From NCBI GenBank assembly GCA_013822345.1, contig PNKH01000016.1, positions 24,665 through 88,664 of the forward strand: a stretch of DNA of 64,000 nt. The letters are read 5' to 3'. Source of the DNA: Isosphaera sp. (GTDB taxonomy: Bacteria > Planctomycetota > Planctomycetia > Gemmatales > Gemmataceae). Each line of letters begins with the position of its first letter. Positions within the stretch are counted from its first letter, which is position 1. A model generated the notes under the pieces. It was not told where the DNA came from and made no database searches. It saw nothing but the letters and a program-made list of their open reading frames with translations. Shown piece by piece: positions 16,524 to 26,071 of this stretch. The translations under genes and the position numbers were made by a program.

Positions 16524-18173
16524 TCAGGCCACCGCCCCGGTGATCTTCGACTTCTTGTCGTCCTCGTCGATCTTGGTGACCATCACCTCGGTGGTGAGCA
16601 TCAGCCCGGCGATGCTGGCGGCGTTCTGCAGGGCGCTGCGGGTCACCTTCAAGGGGTCGATGATCCCGGCCTTGAACATGTCGACGTACTCGTCGTTGTT
16701 CGCGTCGTACCCGAGGTTCGGGTTCTTCTCGCCCCGGGTCGCCACCTCGTCGGCGATCACCGCCCCGTCCCGGCCGCAGTTCTCGGCGATCGTCCGGACC
16801 GGCTTCTGCAGCGCCCGGGCGACGATCTCCGCCCCGATCCGCTCGTCCCCCTTCAGCTTCTCGCTCAGCTGCTCGACCGCCGGGACGCACCGCAGCAGGG
16901 CCACCCCGCCGCCCGGGACGATCCCCTCGGACACGGCCGCCCGGGTGGCGTGCAGGGCGTCCTCGACCCGCCCCTTGGTCTGCTTCATCTCGGCCTCGGT
17001 CGCCGCCCCGACCTTGATGATCGCCACCCCCCCGACGAGCTTCGCCAGCCGCTCGCTGAACTTCTCCTTGTCGTACTCGCTCTCGGTCTGGTTCATCTGG
17101 GTGCGGATCGTCCCGACCCGGGCCTCGATCGCCTCCCGCCGCTTCTTGTCCGGGTTCACCACCAGGGTGCAGTTCTCCTTCTCCACCACCACCTGGTCGG
17201 CCGTCCCGAGCAGGTCGAGCCCGACGTTCTCGATCTTGATCCCGCGGTCCTCGCTGACGAACGTCCCGCCGGTCAGGACGGCGATGTCCTCCATCATCGC
17301 CTTCCGCCGGTCCCCGAACCCCGGGGACTTGACCGCGCACACCTCCAGCAGCTGCTTCAGCCGGTTCACCACCAGCACCGCCAGGGCCTCGCTCTCCACG
17401 TCCTCGGCGACGATCAGCAGCGGCTTGCGGGCCTGGGCCACCTTGTCCAAGAGCGGCAGGATCTCCCGGACGTTCGACAGCTTCTTCTCCAGGAGCAGGA
17501 CCAGGACGTTCTCCTGCTCCCACTTCAGGTCGGCGTTGCCGTACGCGAAGTACGGGGAGATGTACCCCTTGTCGAACTGCATCCCCTCGACCAGGTCGAG
17601 GGTGGTCTCGGACGTCTTCCCCTCCTCGACGGTGATGACCCCGTCCTTGCCGATCTTGTCGAACGCCCGGGCCATCAGCTCGCCGACCTTCGGGTCGTTG
17701 TTGGCCGAGATGCTGGCGATGTTCTGGAGGTCCTCGTTCCCGCCCTTGTCGATCGGCCGGATGGTCCGGGCGAGCTGGTTCTCCAGGTGCTCGACGGCCC
17801 GGGCGACGGCCTTGTCGATGCCGCGCTTGACGCCCATCGGGTTGGCGCCGGAGGTGATGTTCCGCAGCCCCTCCTGGTAGATCGCCAGGGCGAGCACGGT
17901 GGCGGTGGTGGTCCCGTCGCCGGCGATGTCGCTGGTCTTCTGGGCGACCGCGTTGACCAGCTTCGCCCCCATGTTCTCGAACGCGTCCGGGAGGTCGATC
18001 TCCTTCGACACGGTGACCCCGTCCTTGGTGACGGTCGGGCCGCCGAACGACTTGTCGATGATGACGTTCCGGCCGGTCGGCCCGAGGGTCGAGCCGACCG
18101 CCCGGGCGAGCTTCTCGGCCCCGGCCAGGAGCTTCTTCCGGGCGTCGTCGGTGTAGAGCAGTTGCTTCGCCAT
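16524..18173 (-). CDS. groEL1: Chaperonin GroEL, paralogue 1 (no GGM tail)
   Basis: A 549-residue group I chaperonin 60-kDa subunit. The ATPase residues are present: [23 protein letters not shown] (catalytic Asp of the DGTTT motif) and [11 protein letters not shown]. The apical block [24 protein letters not shown] and the Cpn60 signature AATEAEMKQTKGRVEDALHATRAAV are intact. It ends KSKITGAVA without the Gly-Gly-Met repeat tail of canonical GroEL. Together with groEL2 across groES it gives this organism at least two chaperonins; the missing tail suggests specialised substrates or altered encapsulation, which is inferred. Confidence 0.96.
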   Translation of the reverse strand: MAKQLLYTDDARKKLLAGAEKLARAVGSTLGPTGRNVIIDKSFGGPTVTKDGVTVSKEIDLPDAFENMGAKLVNAVAQKTSDIAGDGTTTATVLALAIYQEGLRNITSGANPMGVKRGIDKAVARAVEHLENQLARTIRPIDKGGNEDLQNIASISANNDPKVGELMARAFDKIGKDGVITVEEGKTSETTLDLVEGMQFDKGYISPYFAYGNADLKWEQENVLVLLLEKKLSNVREILPLLDKVAQARKPLLIVAEDVESEALAVLVVNRLKQLLEVCAVKSPGFGDRRKAMMEDIAVLTGGTFVSEDRGIKIENVGLDLLGTADQVVVEKENCTLVVNPDKKRREAIEARVGTIRTQMNQTESEYDKEKFSERLAKLVGGVAIIKVGAATEAEMKQTKGRVEDALHATRAAVSEGIVPGGGVALLRCVPAVEQLSEKLKGDERIGAEIVARALQKPVRTIAENCGRDGAVIADEVATRGEKNPNLGYDANNDEYVDMFKAGIIDPLKVTRSALQNAASIAGLMLTTEVMVTKIDEDDKKSKITGAVA

Positions 18174-18198
18174 CGCCAGGCTCCGGTGTCTCGGTGTT

Positions 18199-18360
18199 AG
18201 CCCCGAAGGGGCGGGTGAGTGTAACCAGGGGTGGGGCGCAGCGCAACCCCTGGCGGGCGTCGGCGGGGTTGCACTCGGTCGGCCGCCGGGGTGACGTCCG
18301 CGCCGCCAGGGGTTGCGCTGCGCCCCACCCCTGGCTACACTCGGTCGCCCCTCCGGGGCT
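18199..18360. repeat. Long imperfect palindrome between groES and groEL1
   Basis: Arms 18199-18259 and 18301-18360 pair along about 60 bases with a few mismatches; the most perfect part is CAGGGGTGGGGCGCAGCGCAA. It fills nearly all of the 197-base gap and would separate the two genes at the RNA level. Confidence 0.85.
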
Positions 18361-18370
18361 GCAGGCCGAG

Positions 18371-18691
18371 TTACTTCGCCAGCTTGGCGAGGATGTCGGT
18401 CTCGCGGAGGATCTTCAGCTCCTGCCCGTTCACCTCGACGTCGGACCCGCTGTACTTCCCGTACAGGACGGTGTCCCCGACCTTCACCCCTAGGGCGAGG
18501 CGGTTCCCGTCGTCGTTCAGCTTCCCCGGGCCGACGGCGATCACCTTCCCCTGCTGCGGCTTCTGCTTGGCGGTGTCCGGCAGGAGGATGCCGCCCGCCG
18601 TCTTCTCCTCCGCCTCGGTCGGCTCGACCACCACCCGGTCGTCGAGCGGCTTCAGGGTGAGCTGGGCGGCGGCTTCTTGCTTCTTGGCCAT
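18371..18691 (-). CDS. groES: Co-chaperonin GroES
   Basis: A 106-residue GroES taken from the ATG at 18691, preceded by GGAG at good spacing; an upstream in-frame start would add 24 non-conserved residues. It has an unusual N-terminal extension KKQEAAAQ before the standard [30 protein letters not shown], which includes the mobile loop that contacts Gro[45 protein letters not shown] completes the fold. It sits between two groEL genes and could cap either chaperonin. Confidence 0.95.
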   Translation of the reverse strand: MAKKQEAAAQLTLKPLDDRVVVEPTEAEEKTAGGILLPDTAKQKPQQGKVIAVGPGKLNDDGNRLALGVKVGDTVLYGKYSGSDVEVNGQELKILRETDILAKLAK

Positions 18692-18750
18692 TAGTGGCTC
18701 CGGGGCACGTATTGGTAGTTGGTGTGTCGGTAATGCTGGTTGTTTTCGCC

Positions 18751-18845
18751 GGTCACTGGTCATTAGTCATTAGTTCTTGGTCATTAGTCACGCAGCGGGG
18801 GCGGACGCCAATGACCAAGGACTAATGACCAGGGACTAATGACCA
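18751..18845. repeat. Inverted short-repeat pair between groEL2 and groES
   Basis: The left block 18751-18790 repeats GGTCATTAGTCATTAG; the right block 18810-18845 repeats the complement GACTAATGACCAGGGACTAATGACC. AT content is well above the surroundings. It ends two bases before the groEL2 stop and looks like a hairpin in the groEL2-groES spacer. Confidence 0.75.
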
Positions 18846-18846
18846 C

Positions 18847-20583
<1,737 letters not shown>

Positions 20584-20788
20584 GGGGGTATCCTTTCGGT
20601 CCGTTCCGCCGGGCGGTTGGTGAACGCGGGGATCGGTCGCAGCCCACTGCAACCCGGGTGCCGCGGCGGGAGGCGGTTGTTAGTGTTTGGTAGACAATGA
20701 CTTGCGGTGACTGATCTGGGCGGATAAGCGGTCGGCGGTGTCAATGTGGCAGAATCCGCCCGGCGGACGTGCGGCGAAATGGCAGGCG
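20584..20788 (-). promoter_or_regulatory. Leader/promoter region of the chaperonin block
   Basis: A 205-base gap upstream of groEL2. It contains the Shine-Dalgarno AAGGA just before the start and an AT-richer stretch around 20685-20705, the likely promoter zone. I searched for a CIRCE inverted repeat (TTAGCACTC/GAGTGCTAA) and did not find one, so HrcA control is not indicated. No confident -35/-10 pair can be named. Confidence 0.35.
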
Positions 20789-21214
20789 TCAGGTGATCTC
20801 GGGGAAGAGGCCGTCTTCGGCGAGCAACCGGCGGAGGACGATCAAATCCGAGTCGTTCATCCGCAACCGCTCGATGGTCCCCCGCCCGATCGCGGTGGTC
20901 GCGACCAACTGGCCCGGAGACACGGACGACCACCCGGGGTGTTCCTCCCAGATGTCCGACCGGGGGTTGAACAGCCGGACGGGCTCGCCGGACGCCGGGT
21001 CGGCGCCGTCGGTGAAGGCCCACTTGTGGCCGTTGCAACTCGGGCAGGCGAGGGCCAGGTTGGACGGGTCGTCGGACCCGCCGGCCGTCCGCGGGTTGAC
21101 GTGGTCGATCGGGAACGTGGCCACCTGACCGCGGGCCGGCAACCGGCAGTACTCGCAACGGTTGCCGGCGCGGGTAACGACCTCGGCCCGGACCGACCCC
21201 GGGACGACACTCAC
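20789..21214 (-). CDS. HNH endonuclease
   Basis: A 141-residue HNH nuclease. RAGNRCEYCRLP and ACPSCNGHK provide the two zinc-binding CxxC pairs. FPIDHVNPRTAGGSDDPSNLALAC is the beta-beta-alpha metal core, with DH (first His of HNH) and the N of SNLALAC. It is a compact stand-alone nuclease with a C-terminal helical extension ending LLAEDGLFPEIT. The start overlaps the stop of the preceding 91-residue gene as ATGA, so the two proteins are probably made together. A role in phage defence or genome maintenance is possible but not shown. Confidence 0.88.
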   Translation of the reverse strand: MSVVPGSVRAEVVTRAGNRCEYCRLPARGQVATFPIDHVNPRTAGGSDDPSNLALACPSCNGHKWAFTDGADPASGEPVRLFNPRSDIWEEHPGWSSVSPGQLVATTAIGRGTIERLRMNDSDLIVLRRLLAEDGLFPEIT

Positions 21215-21486
21215 GCCGGGCCGCCGAGTTCGGGGCAGACGGCGAGGAGGCGGCGGAGGGCGCGCTCGGCCTCGAGTTTCTCGAGTGACCGCTGCTGGGT
21301 GAAGGCGACCCAGGCGAGGAGCTCGGCGTGCTCGGCCGGGGTGAGGAACTCCTTCCGCTCGCCGAGGTCGAGGATGCGGCGGTCGAGGGCCGGGTCGAGG
21401 GCGTACCCGGCCATTCGGCGGAGGGCGGAGTGGGAGGACGCGAGGGCGTCCTGCCAGGCCGGTTCGGCGGTTGTTGGGGTGACCAC
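21211..21486 (-). CDS. Small helical protein coupled to HNH endonuclease
   Basis: A 91-residue, mostly alpha-helical protein that I do not recognise by name. It has a recurring helix pattern (ALDRRILDLGERKEFLTPAEHAELLAW and RSLEKLEAERALRRLLAVCPEL) reminiscent of small coiled-coil partner proteins. It overlaps the HNH gene by four bases (ATGA), the arrangement seen for antitoxin/toxin or adaptor/nuclease pairs. A partner or regulator of the nuclease is the simplest inference. Confidence 0.65.
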   Translation of the reverse strand: MVTPTTAEPAWQDALASSHSALRRMAGYALDPALDRRILDLGERKEFLTPAEHAELLAWVAFTQQRSLEKLEAERALRRLLAVCPELGGPA

Positions 21487-21561
21487 TCGTGAACCTCCCG
21501 GGGGTCGGCCGTGATTGTACCAGACGGGTCGGCGGTCCGGAACCGCGGGCCGGTCAACGCA

Positions 21562-21592
21562 CCGGCCGGGCGAGTCGGACTCGCCCGGCCGG
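21562..21592 (-). terminator. Strong hairpin downstream of the PEP-CTERM gene
   Basis: CCGGCCGGGCGAGTC (21562-21576) pairs perfectly with 21578-21592. It lies just after the stop of the minus-strand PEP-CTERM gene (21621) and is a likely terminator, though no T-run follows. Confidence 0.6.
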
Positions 21593-21620
21593 CTGGGAGT
21601 GGTCAGGTCGGCGACGAACT

Positions 21621-22520
21621 TCAGGCGGCAACGGCCTTCCGCCGGCGGATGTACCCGGCGACACCGGCCACCCCGACGCCCAGCAGCGCGATGCTGGCCG
21701 GCTCGGGCACGGTCGGGACGGCGGTGATGTCTCGGACGGTGACGCCGGCGCCGACGCCGATCGCCCCGACCGGGGTGAGCGCCCCGGTGGCCAGGTTCAT
21801 GGTGAACAGCGTGTTGTTGAACGACACGAACGCGGTGTTGGCCTGGCCGGAGATGTCGAACCCGACATTCGTCGTCGGGGCGTCGGCGCCGAGCGACCCG
21901 ACGGCGACCAGGACGCCGTCGTTCGGCGGGTTCTGGATCGCCAGCACGTTCGTGTTGGACTCGATGTCGAACAGGGTCGTCGGCACCCCGAGGGCCCCGA
22001 GGAAGCTGTTCAGGTACCCGACGGCGCTGACGCTCGGGTTGGCCGTCCCCGGCCCGGTCAGCGGCAGGTCGACGTTCGTCACCCCGGCCCCGCCGGCGGT
22101 GATCCGCAGGTTCTGGTCGGCGTTGTTCACGATCCGGAGGGCGTTCGGGGCCGGGTTGAAGTCGATCCCGTAGGCCCCGGCGTCGGCGTCCGACAGGAGC
22201 GTGGTCAAGGTGTTGATCAGGGTGGTGGCCCCGGTGGTCGTGTTCACCGTGTACACCCGGCCGGTCCCGACGACCCCGCCGGTCTGCTGCCGGGTCAGGG
22301 CCACCAGCACCCCGTCGACCGGACGGAAGTCGATCCCGACCACCGACTCGCCGGCCCCGAGGCCGCCGATGCCGATCAGCGGGCTGACCGTACCGGGGGT
22401 GGCGCTGTCGAACGAGAAGATCTGGTTGTTCGTGGTCAGGCCGAAGATGATGTCGGCCTTGGCGGACTGCGCGGACAGGGCCCCGGCCACGACGGCGAGG
22501 GCGGCGAGCAACCGACGCAT
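21621..22520 (-). CDS. DUF4394 domain PEP-CTERM protein
   Basis: A 299-residue exported protein. It has a signal peptide (RRLLAALAVVAGALSAQSAKA), then DUF4394-type sequence: IIFGLTTNNQIFSFDSATPGTVSPL, ESVVGIDFRPVDGVLVALT, GRVYTVNTTTGATTLI and YGIDFNPAPNALRIVNNADQNLRI. This is a beta-propeller-like repeat. The C-terminus VPEPASIALLGVGVAGVAGYIRRRK is a PEP-CTERM sorting signal: PEP motif, hydrophobic helix, basic tail. It would be recognised by an exosortase and delivered to the cell surface or exopolysaccharide layer. The upstream 174 bases include the most AT-rich stretch of the area. Confidence 0.92.
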   Translation of the reverse strand: MRRLLAALAVVAGALSAQSAKADIIFGLTTNNQIFSFDSATPGTVSPLIGIGGLGAGESVVGIDFRPVDGVLVALTRQQTGGVVGTGRVYTVNTTTGATTLINTLTTLLSDADAGAYGIDFNPAPNALRIVNNADQNLRITAGGAGVTNVDLPLTGPGTANPSVSAVGYLNSFLGALGVPTTLFDIESNTNVLAIQNPPNDGVLVAVGSLGADAPTTNVGFDISGQANTAFVSFNNTLFTMNLATGALTPVGAIGVGAGVTVRDITAVPTVPEPASIALLGVGVAGVAGYIRRRKAVAA

Positions 22521-22694
22521 GGGCGCATCTCCGATGAGTGACGGGAGGGTTGCGTCACCGCGGGCCGCGGGCGATTCCCGGTTCGCCGCGGGGACGTGGA
22601 TAGATTCGCAGAATGGGGGAACGGGTCAAGTTAAAACATAATTATTTCGCCCGGGTTCACGGCACACCTGACACGACCGCTACCACCGGCACGG
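22521..22694 (-). promoter_or_regulatory. AT-rich upstream region of the PEP-CTERM gene
   Basis: On the minus strand the segment reads AATAATTATGTTTTAACTTGACC and then a GC-rich stretch; TTGACC could be a -35 box, but a good -10 at 17 bases is not evident. Position and composition, rather than exact boxes, suggest a promoter. Confidence 0.3.
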
Positions 22695-23705
22695 TCAGTA
22701 GTGCAGCAACAGCCTCGGCGGCGGCTTGTTCCCGCGGCGGTCGAGGGCCGCCGACAGCAGCACCGCCAGCACCGCCCCGGCGCTGCAGTACAGCCCCAGG
22801 TCCTGCCACCACGTCCGCTCCAGCTCGTACTTCCGCAGCTCCGCCCGCTCGTCGTTCTCGACCTTCGCCAGCGCCGCCGGGCTGTTCGCCGCCGCCTCCC
22901 GCGCCTTCACCAGGTTCGGGTCCTCGCTCACGTGCCGGCGGATCGCCCGCTCCATCCCGAACCCGCTCGACACCTGCGCCGCGATCAGGCTGAACCCCAG
23001 CCCGGCGGCCACCCCGACCACCACCTTCCGCCACGGCCACACCCCGGCCACCCGCCGCGGCAACCTGCTCGGGTCGAGGCCCGGCGCCAGCCGGTCCGCC
23101 CACGCGAACGCCAGGGCGACCAGTAGCAGCACCAGGTACGGGAACATCACCCGCCAGTCGGCGCTCACCTTGTCGATCCACGCCCCCCGGCCGGGCATGT
23201 TCTGCTCCAGCTCGAAGTTCCGGCTGACCGACCCGAACATCGCCTGCCACGGGCTCTGCGAGTGGGCCGGGTGGCCGCCGTAGTACGACCCGACCCACCG
23301 GAAGAACAGGCTGACGAACACGACCGTCAGGAGCACCGCCGGGAGCCACGCGACCACCCGCGGGGAGATGGTGATGCCGCGGGCCTCGGTGTACCCCGGC
23401 AGCGCCGGGACGGCGGCCGGGGCGGCCGGCGCGACCGGGACCGGTTGGACGTACCCGGGCGGCGCGGCCGGCGGGGTCGGCGGCATCGGCGGCCCCGGGG
23501 GTGGGGCGGCCGGCGGGGCCGGGGCCGCGGCCAGGGCGGGGGGCGGCTCCGGGGCCGGCGCGGCGGGCTCCGGGAGGACGGCCGGGGTGTACCGCGGCGG
23601 CACGTCGAACGGCTTCATGCACGACGGGCAGGTCACCTCCCGGCCGGCGAAGTCGTCGGCCACCGGGACCGGCTTCATGCACCGCGGACAGATCAGCTTG
23701 ATCAC
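22695..23705 (-). CDS. Zinc-ribbon, Pro-rich, multi-pass membrane protein
   Basis: A 336-residue protein started at the GTG at 23705, which places MIKLICPRCMKPV at the N-terminus. A zinc ribbon (CPRC ... CPSC, residues 6-30) is followed by about 70 residues of Pro/Ala-rich linker. Transmembrane helices follow near VVAWLPAVLLTVVFVSLFF, FPYLVLLLVALAFAW, VVVGVAAGLGFSLIA and YCSAGAVLAVLL. A charged helical stretch (NLVKAREAAANSPAALAKVENDERAEL) sits between the last two. Such zinc-ribbon/Pro-rich membrane proteins are frequent in Gemmata-type genomes; function is unknown. A 34-bp-arm palindrome separates it from nnrD. Confidence 0.75.
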   Translation of the reverse strand: MIKLICPRCMKPVPVADDFAGREVTCPSCMKPFDVPPRYTPAVLPEPAAPAPEPPPALAAAPAPPAAPPPGPPMPPTPPAAPPGYVQPVPVAPAAPAAVPALPGYTEARGITISPRVVAWLPAVLLTVVFVSLFFRWVGSYYGGHPAHSQSPWQAMFGSVSRNFELEQNMPGRGAWIDKVSADWRVMFPYLVLLLVALAFAWADRLAPGLDPSRLPRRVAGVWPWRKVVVGVAAGLGFSLIAAQVSSGFGMERAIRRHVSEDPNLVKAREAAANSPAALAKVENDERAELRKYELERTWWQDLGLYCSAGAVLAVLLSAALDRRGNKPPPRLLLHY

Positions 23706-23712
23706 GGGTTCC

Positions 23713-23808
23713 CTCGAATCGGTCGTGTCTCCGTTCCGCCGCTTGCGGCGCTGCCCACCCCTGGCCGCAGCGCCGCAAGCGGCGGAACGGAGACACGACC
23801 CTCGAATC
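23713..23808. repeat. Perfect palindrome flanked by an 8-bp direct repeat
   Basis: Arms 23721-23754 and 23767-23800 are perfect 34-bp reverse complements around a 12-base loop. Immediately outside, CTCGAATC occurs at 23713-23720 and again at 23801-23808 in the same orientation. This is the expected footprint of an inserted element with target-site duplication. The right copy overlaps the nnrD stop codon. Confidence 0.9.
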
Positions 23809-24682
23809 ACCAGCGGGCTTCCAGCTCCCGGAACGCGGCCGGCAGGTGCTCCAGCAGGTCGGCGGCGGTCAGCCCGGTCTGGCCCAGGTCGGCGGCGGCC
23901 AGGTCGCCGGCGCGGCCGTGGGCCCACGCCCCGAGGGCGGCCGCGTCGAACGGGTCGAGCCCCTGCCCGACCAGGGCGGCGACCACCCCGGTCAGCACGT
24001 CCCCGGTCCCGCCGGTCGCCATCCCGGGGTTGCCGGTCGTGTTCCGGAACACCCGCCGGCCGTCGGTCACCAGGGTGCCCGACCCCTTCAGCAGGAGCAC
24101 GACCCGTGCCCGGGCGGCGAACCCGACGGCGGCCCGGAGCCGGTCCTCGGGGGTCCGCGGGGCCGGGTCGCCGGTGAGCCGGGCGAACTCCCCGGGGTGC
24201 GGGGTGAGGACGAGCGGGGCGGCCCGGCCCGGGAACGGGTCGGCGAACGGGGCGACCGCGTTCAGCCCGTCGGCGTCGAGGACGACCGGGGTGTCGATCA
24301 GCCCGCCGACGACCGCCCGGACGAACCCGCGGACGTGCGCCCCCGGCCCGAGCCCCGGCCCGACCGCGACCACGTCCGCCTGCCTCCCGAGGTCGACCAC
24401 CTCGTCGGCCGCCCCGTCCCCGAACGACCCGTCGGGGTCCTGGTGGATGGCCGCGGTGGTGTAGCACGGGTACCCGGCGGCCACCACGTGGCGGACGTCG
24501 GACGGGCAGGCGACCCGGACCAGGCCGGCCCCGGCCCGGAGGGCGGCCCGGCCGGCGAGGACGGCGGCCCCGGCCATCCCGCGGCTGCCGGCGACCACCT
24601 GGACGGTGCCGTAGGTCCCCTTGTGGCCGTCCGGCCGGCGGCGGGGGAGCTGCGGCACCTCGCACACCGGGACGATGTCCAT
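23807..24682 (-). CDS. nnrD: ADP-dependent (S)-NAD(P)H-hydrate dehydratase
   Basis: A 291-residue YjeF C-terminal/ribokinase-like enzyme that repairs damaged NAD(P)H hydrates. Diagnostic blocks: HKGTYGTVQVVAGSRGMAGAAVLAGRAALRAGAGLV (substrate/phosphate-binding region), VGPGLG, VVLDADGLNAV, LTPHPGEFARL, VLLLKGSGTLV and NPGMATGGTGDVLTGVVAAL, in which GTGDVL holds the catalytic Asp. The epimerase (NnrE, YjeF N-terminal) domain is not attached, so it is the single-domain form. Stop codon lies in the duplicated CTCGAATC next to the palindrome. Confidence 0.94.
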   Translation of the reverse strand: MDIVPVCEVPQLPRRRPDGHKGTYGTVQVVAGSRGMAGAAVLAGRAALRAGAGLVRVACPSDVRHVVAAGYPCYTTAAIHQDPDGSFGDGAADEVVDLGRQADVVAVGPGLGPGAHVRGFVRAVVGGLIDTPVVLDADGLNAVAPFADPFPGRAAPLVLTPHPGEFARLTGDPAPRTPEDRLRAAVGFAARARVVLLLKGSGTLVTDGRRVFRNTTGNPGMATGGTGDVLTGVVAALVGQGLDPFDAAALGAWAHGRAGDLAAADLGQTGLTAADLLEHLPAAFRELEARW

Positions 24683-24795
24683 CGGCCGCCCTCCGGTCCG
24701 GTGCGGCGAGTTATACGGAGGGGCCGCGCGGCGGACACGCCGGGGTTTCCGGCGGCCGCGGGTTCGGGTACAAGGGCGGGAGAGGAGGGAGAGCG

Positions 24796-25404
24796 ATGTC
24801 GAACCGCGTGGCGAAGCCGGTGCCGACGTTCCGGGCTGACGCCTCGTTCCGGACGTGGACCGGCGACGAGTACGACGACATGGTCCGGAAGGGCGTGCTG
24901 ACCCCGTCCGATCAGGTGGAACTCCTTGAAGGGTACATGGTGCTCAAGATGCCCGCCAACCCCGCACACAACTACTCCGTGCTGACCACCGGGAAGAAGT
25001 TGGAGCGGGCGATCCCGGGCGGGTGGACCGTGCGATGGCAGGTCGGGACGAGCCTGTCGGAGAGTCGGCCCGAACCGGACGTCTCGGTGGCCCGGGGGTC
25101 GGACGCGGACTATATCGGGCGGCACCCGGGCCCGGCAGACCTCGGCCTCGTGGTGGAGGTGTCCGACTCGTCGCTGTACCGGGATCAACTGGACAAGACG
25201 CGGATCTACGCCCGGGACCGCGTCCCGGTGTACTGGGTGGTGAATCTGGTGGACCGCCGGGTCGAGGTGTACACCGACCCGAACGGCCCCGGCGACGACC
25301 CGCGGTACCACACCCTGAACGTGTTCGCCGCCGGCACCGCCGTCCCGGTCGTCCTCGACGGGGTGACCGTCGGCACCATCCCGGTCGACGAGCTGCTGCC
25401 GTAA
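24796..25404 (+). CDS. Uma2 family (DUF820) restriction-endonuclease-like protein
   Basis: A 202-residue PD-(D/E)XK-fold protein of the Uma2 family. VELLEGYMVLKM, HNYSVLTTGKKLERAI, EPDVSVARG and LGLVVEVSDSSLYRDQLDKTRIYARDRVPVYWVVNLVDRRVEVY are the conserved blocks: the acidic ExK-like core is EPDV plus EVSDSS and the K of DKTRIYA. Uma2 genes are abundant in planctomycetes and cyanobacteria. Their cellular job is unclear; nuclease activity is inferred from the fold. AGGAGG precedes the ATG. Divergent from nnrD. Confidence 0.9.
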   Translation: MSNRVAKPVPTFRADASFRTWTGDEYDDMVRKGVLTPSDQVELLEGYMVLKMPANPAHNYSVLTTGKKLERAIPGGWTVRWQVGTSLSESRPEPDVSVARGSDADYIGRHPGPADLGLVVEVSDSSLYRDQLDKTRIYARDRVPVYWVVNLVDRRVEVYTDPNGPGDDPRYHTLNVFAAGTAVPVVLDGVTVGTIPVDELLP

Positions 25405-25465
25405 GCGCGGCCCCGCCCGCCGGTATCCGCCTCCCGGTCCGCACTTCGCCTTCGAGGACCGGGTC

Positions 25466-25963
25466 ATGACCCCGAACGACGTGATCGCGTCCGCCTGCCG
25501 GATGGCCCAGGTGCTGGTCCGCCGGATGACCGCCGACCTGTCCCCGGCCGAGTTCCACCACCAGCCGGTGCCCGGGACGAACTCCGCCGCGTGGGTCGTC
25601 GGCCACCTGGCGTCGGTCTGCCGGCGGGTCGCGATCCAGTTCGGAGCGACCGGTCTGCCGGAAATCCCCGCCGACCTCGCCGACCGGCTGAAGACCACCA
25701 AACAGCCGGCCGGGGCGCAGGACATCCCCGGCGACCCGGCCGAGCTGCTCCGGCTGTTCGACGCGGCCGCCGAGGCCGCGGCCGCCGCGGTCGGCCGGCT
25801 GACCGCCGAGCAGTTGGCCGGGCCGTCGCCGTACAAGCTGGCGCTGACCGACGCGGTGACGCTGGCGGACGGGCTGGTGGCAGTGATCGGGCTGCACACG
25901 GCGCTGCACGCCGGCCAGCTCTCGACCATCCGCCGCAGCTTGGGCAAGCCGCCGGTGGCGTGA
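25466..25963 (+). CDS. DinB-like domain protein
   Basis: A 165-residue four-helix bundle protein of the DinB_2 type. FHHQPVPGTNSAAWVVGHLA carries the first metal-ligand His region, and GLHTALHAGQLSTIRRSLGKPP is the conserved C-terminal block with the HxxxHxGQ metal site. Such proteins are often thiol-dependent transferases (mycothiol/bacillithiol family) or of unknown substrate. It follows the Uma2 gene after 61 bases on the same strand. Confidence 0.86.
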   Translation: MTPNDVIASACRMAQVLVRRMTADLSPAEFHHQPVPGTNSAAWVVGHLASVCRRVAIQFGATGLPEIPADLADRLKTTKQPAGAQDIPGDPAELLRLFDAAAEAAAAAVGRLTAEQLAGPSPYKLALTDAVTLADGLVAVIGLHTALHAGQLSTIRRSLGKPPVA

Positions 25964-25981
25964 CGGGTGCGTTCGAGACAA

Positions 25982-26049
25982 ACCCGTCCGAGCCCGAGCG
26001 CCAGCGAGGGACCACGTCGACCCTCGCTGGTGCTCGGGCTCGGACGGGT
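25982..26049. repeat. Family D palindrome (TCCGAGCCCGAGC arms)
   Basis: Arms 25982-26010 and 26021-26049 pair at 28 of 29 positions around a 10-base loop. The same sequence family occurs at 63551-63608. Lies between convergent DinB-like and pckA genes and may terminate both. Confidence 0.88.
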
Positions 26050-26071
26050 CGGCGCGGACCTGCAGCCCCGC

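Noticed and set aside
20584..20788. CIRCE/HrcA operator for the chaperonin genes
   Set aside because: No TTAGCACTC-N9-GAGTGCTAA inverted repeat is found upstream of groEL2 or groES.
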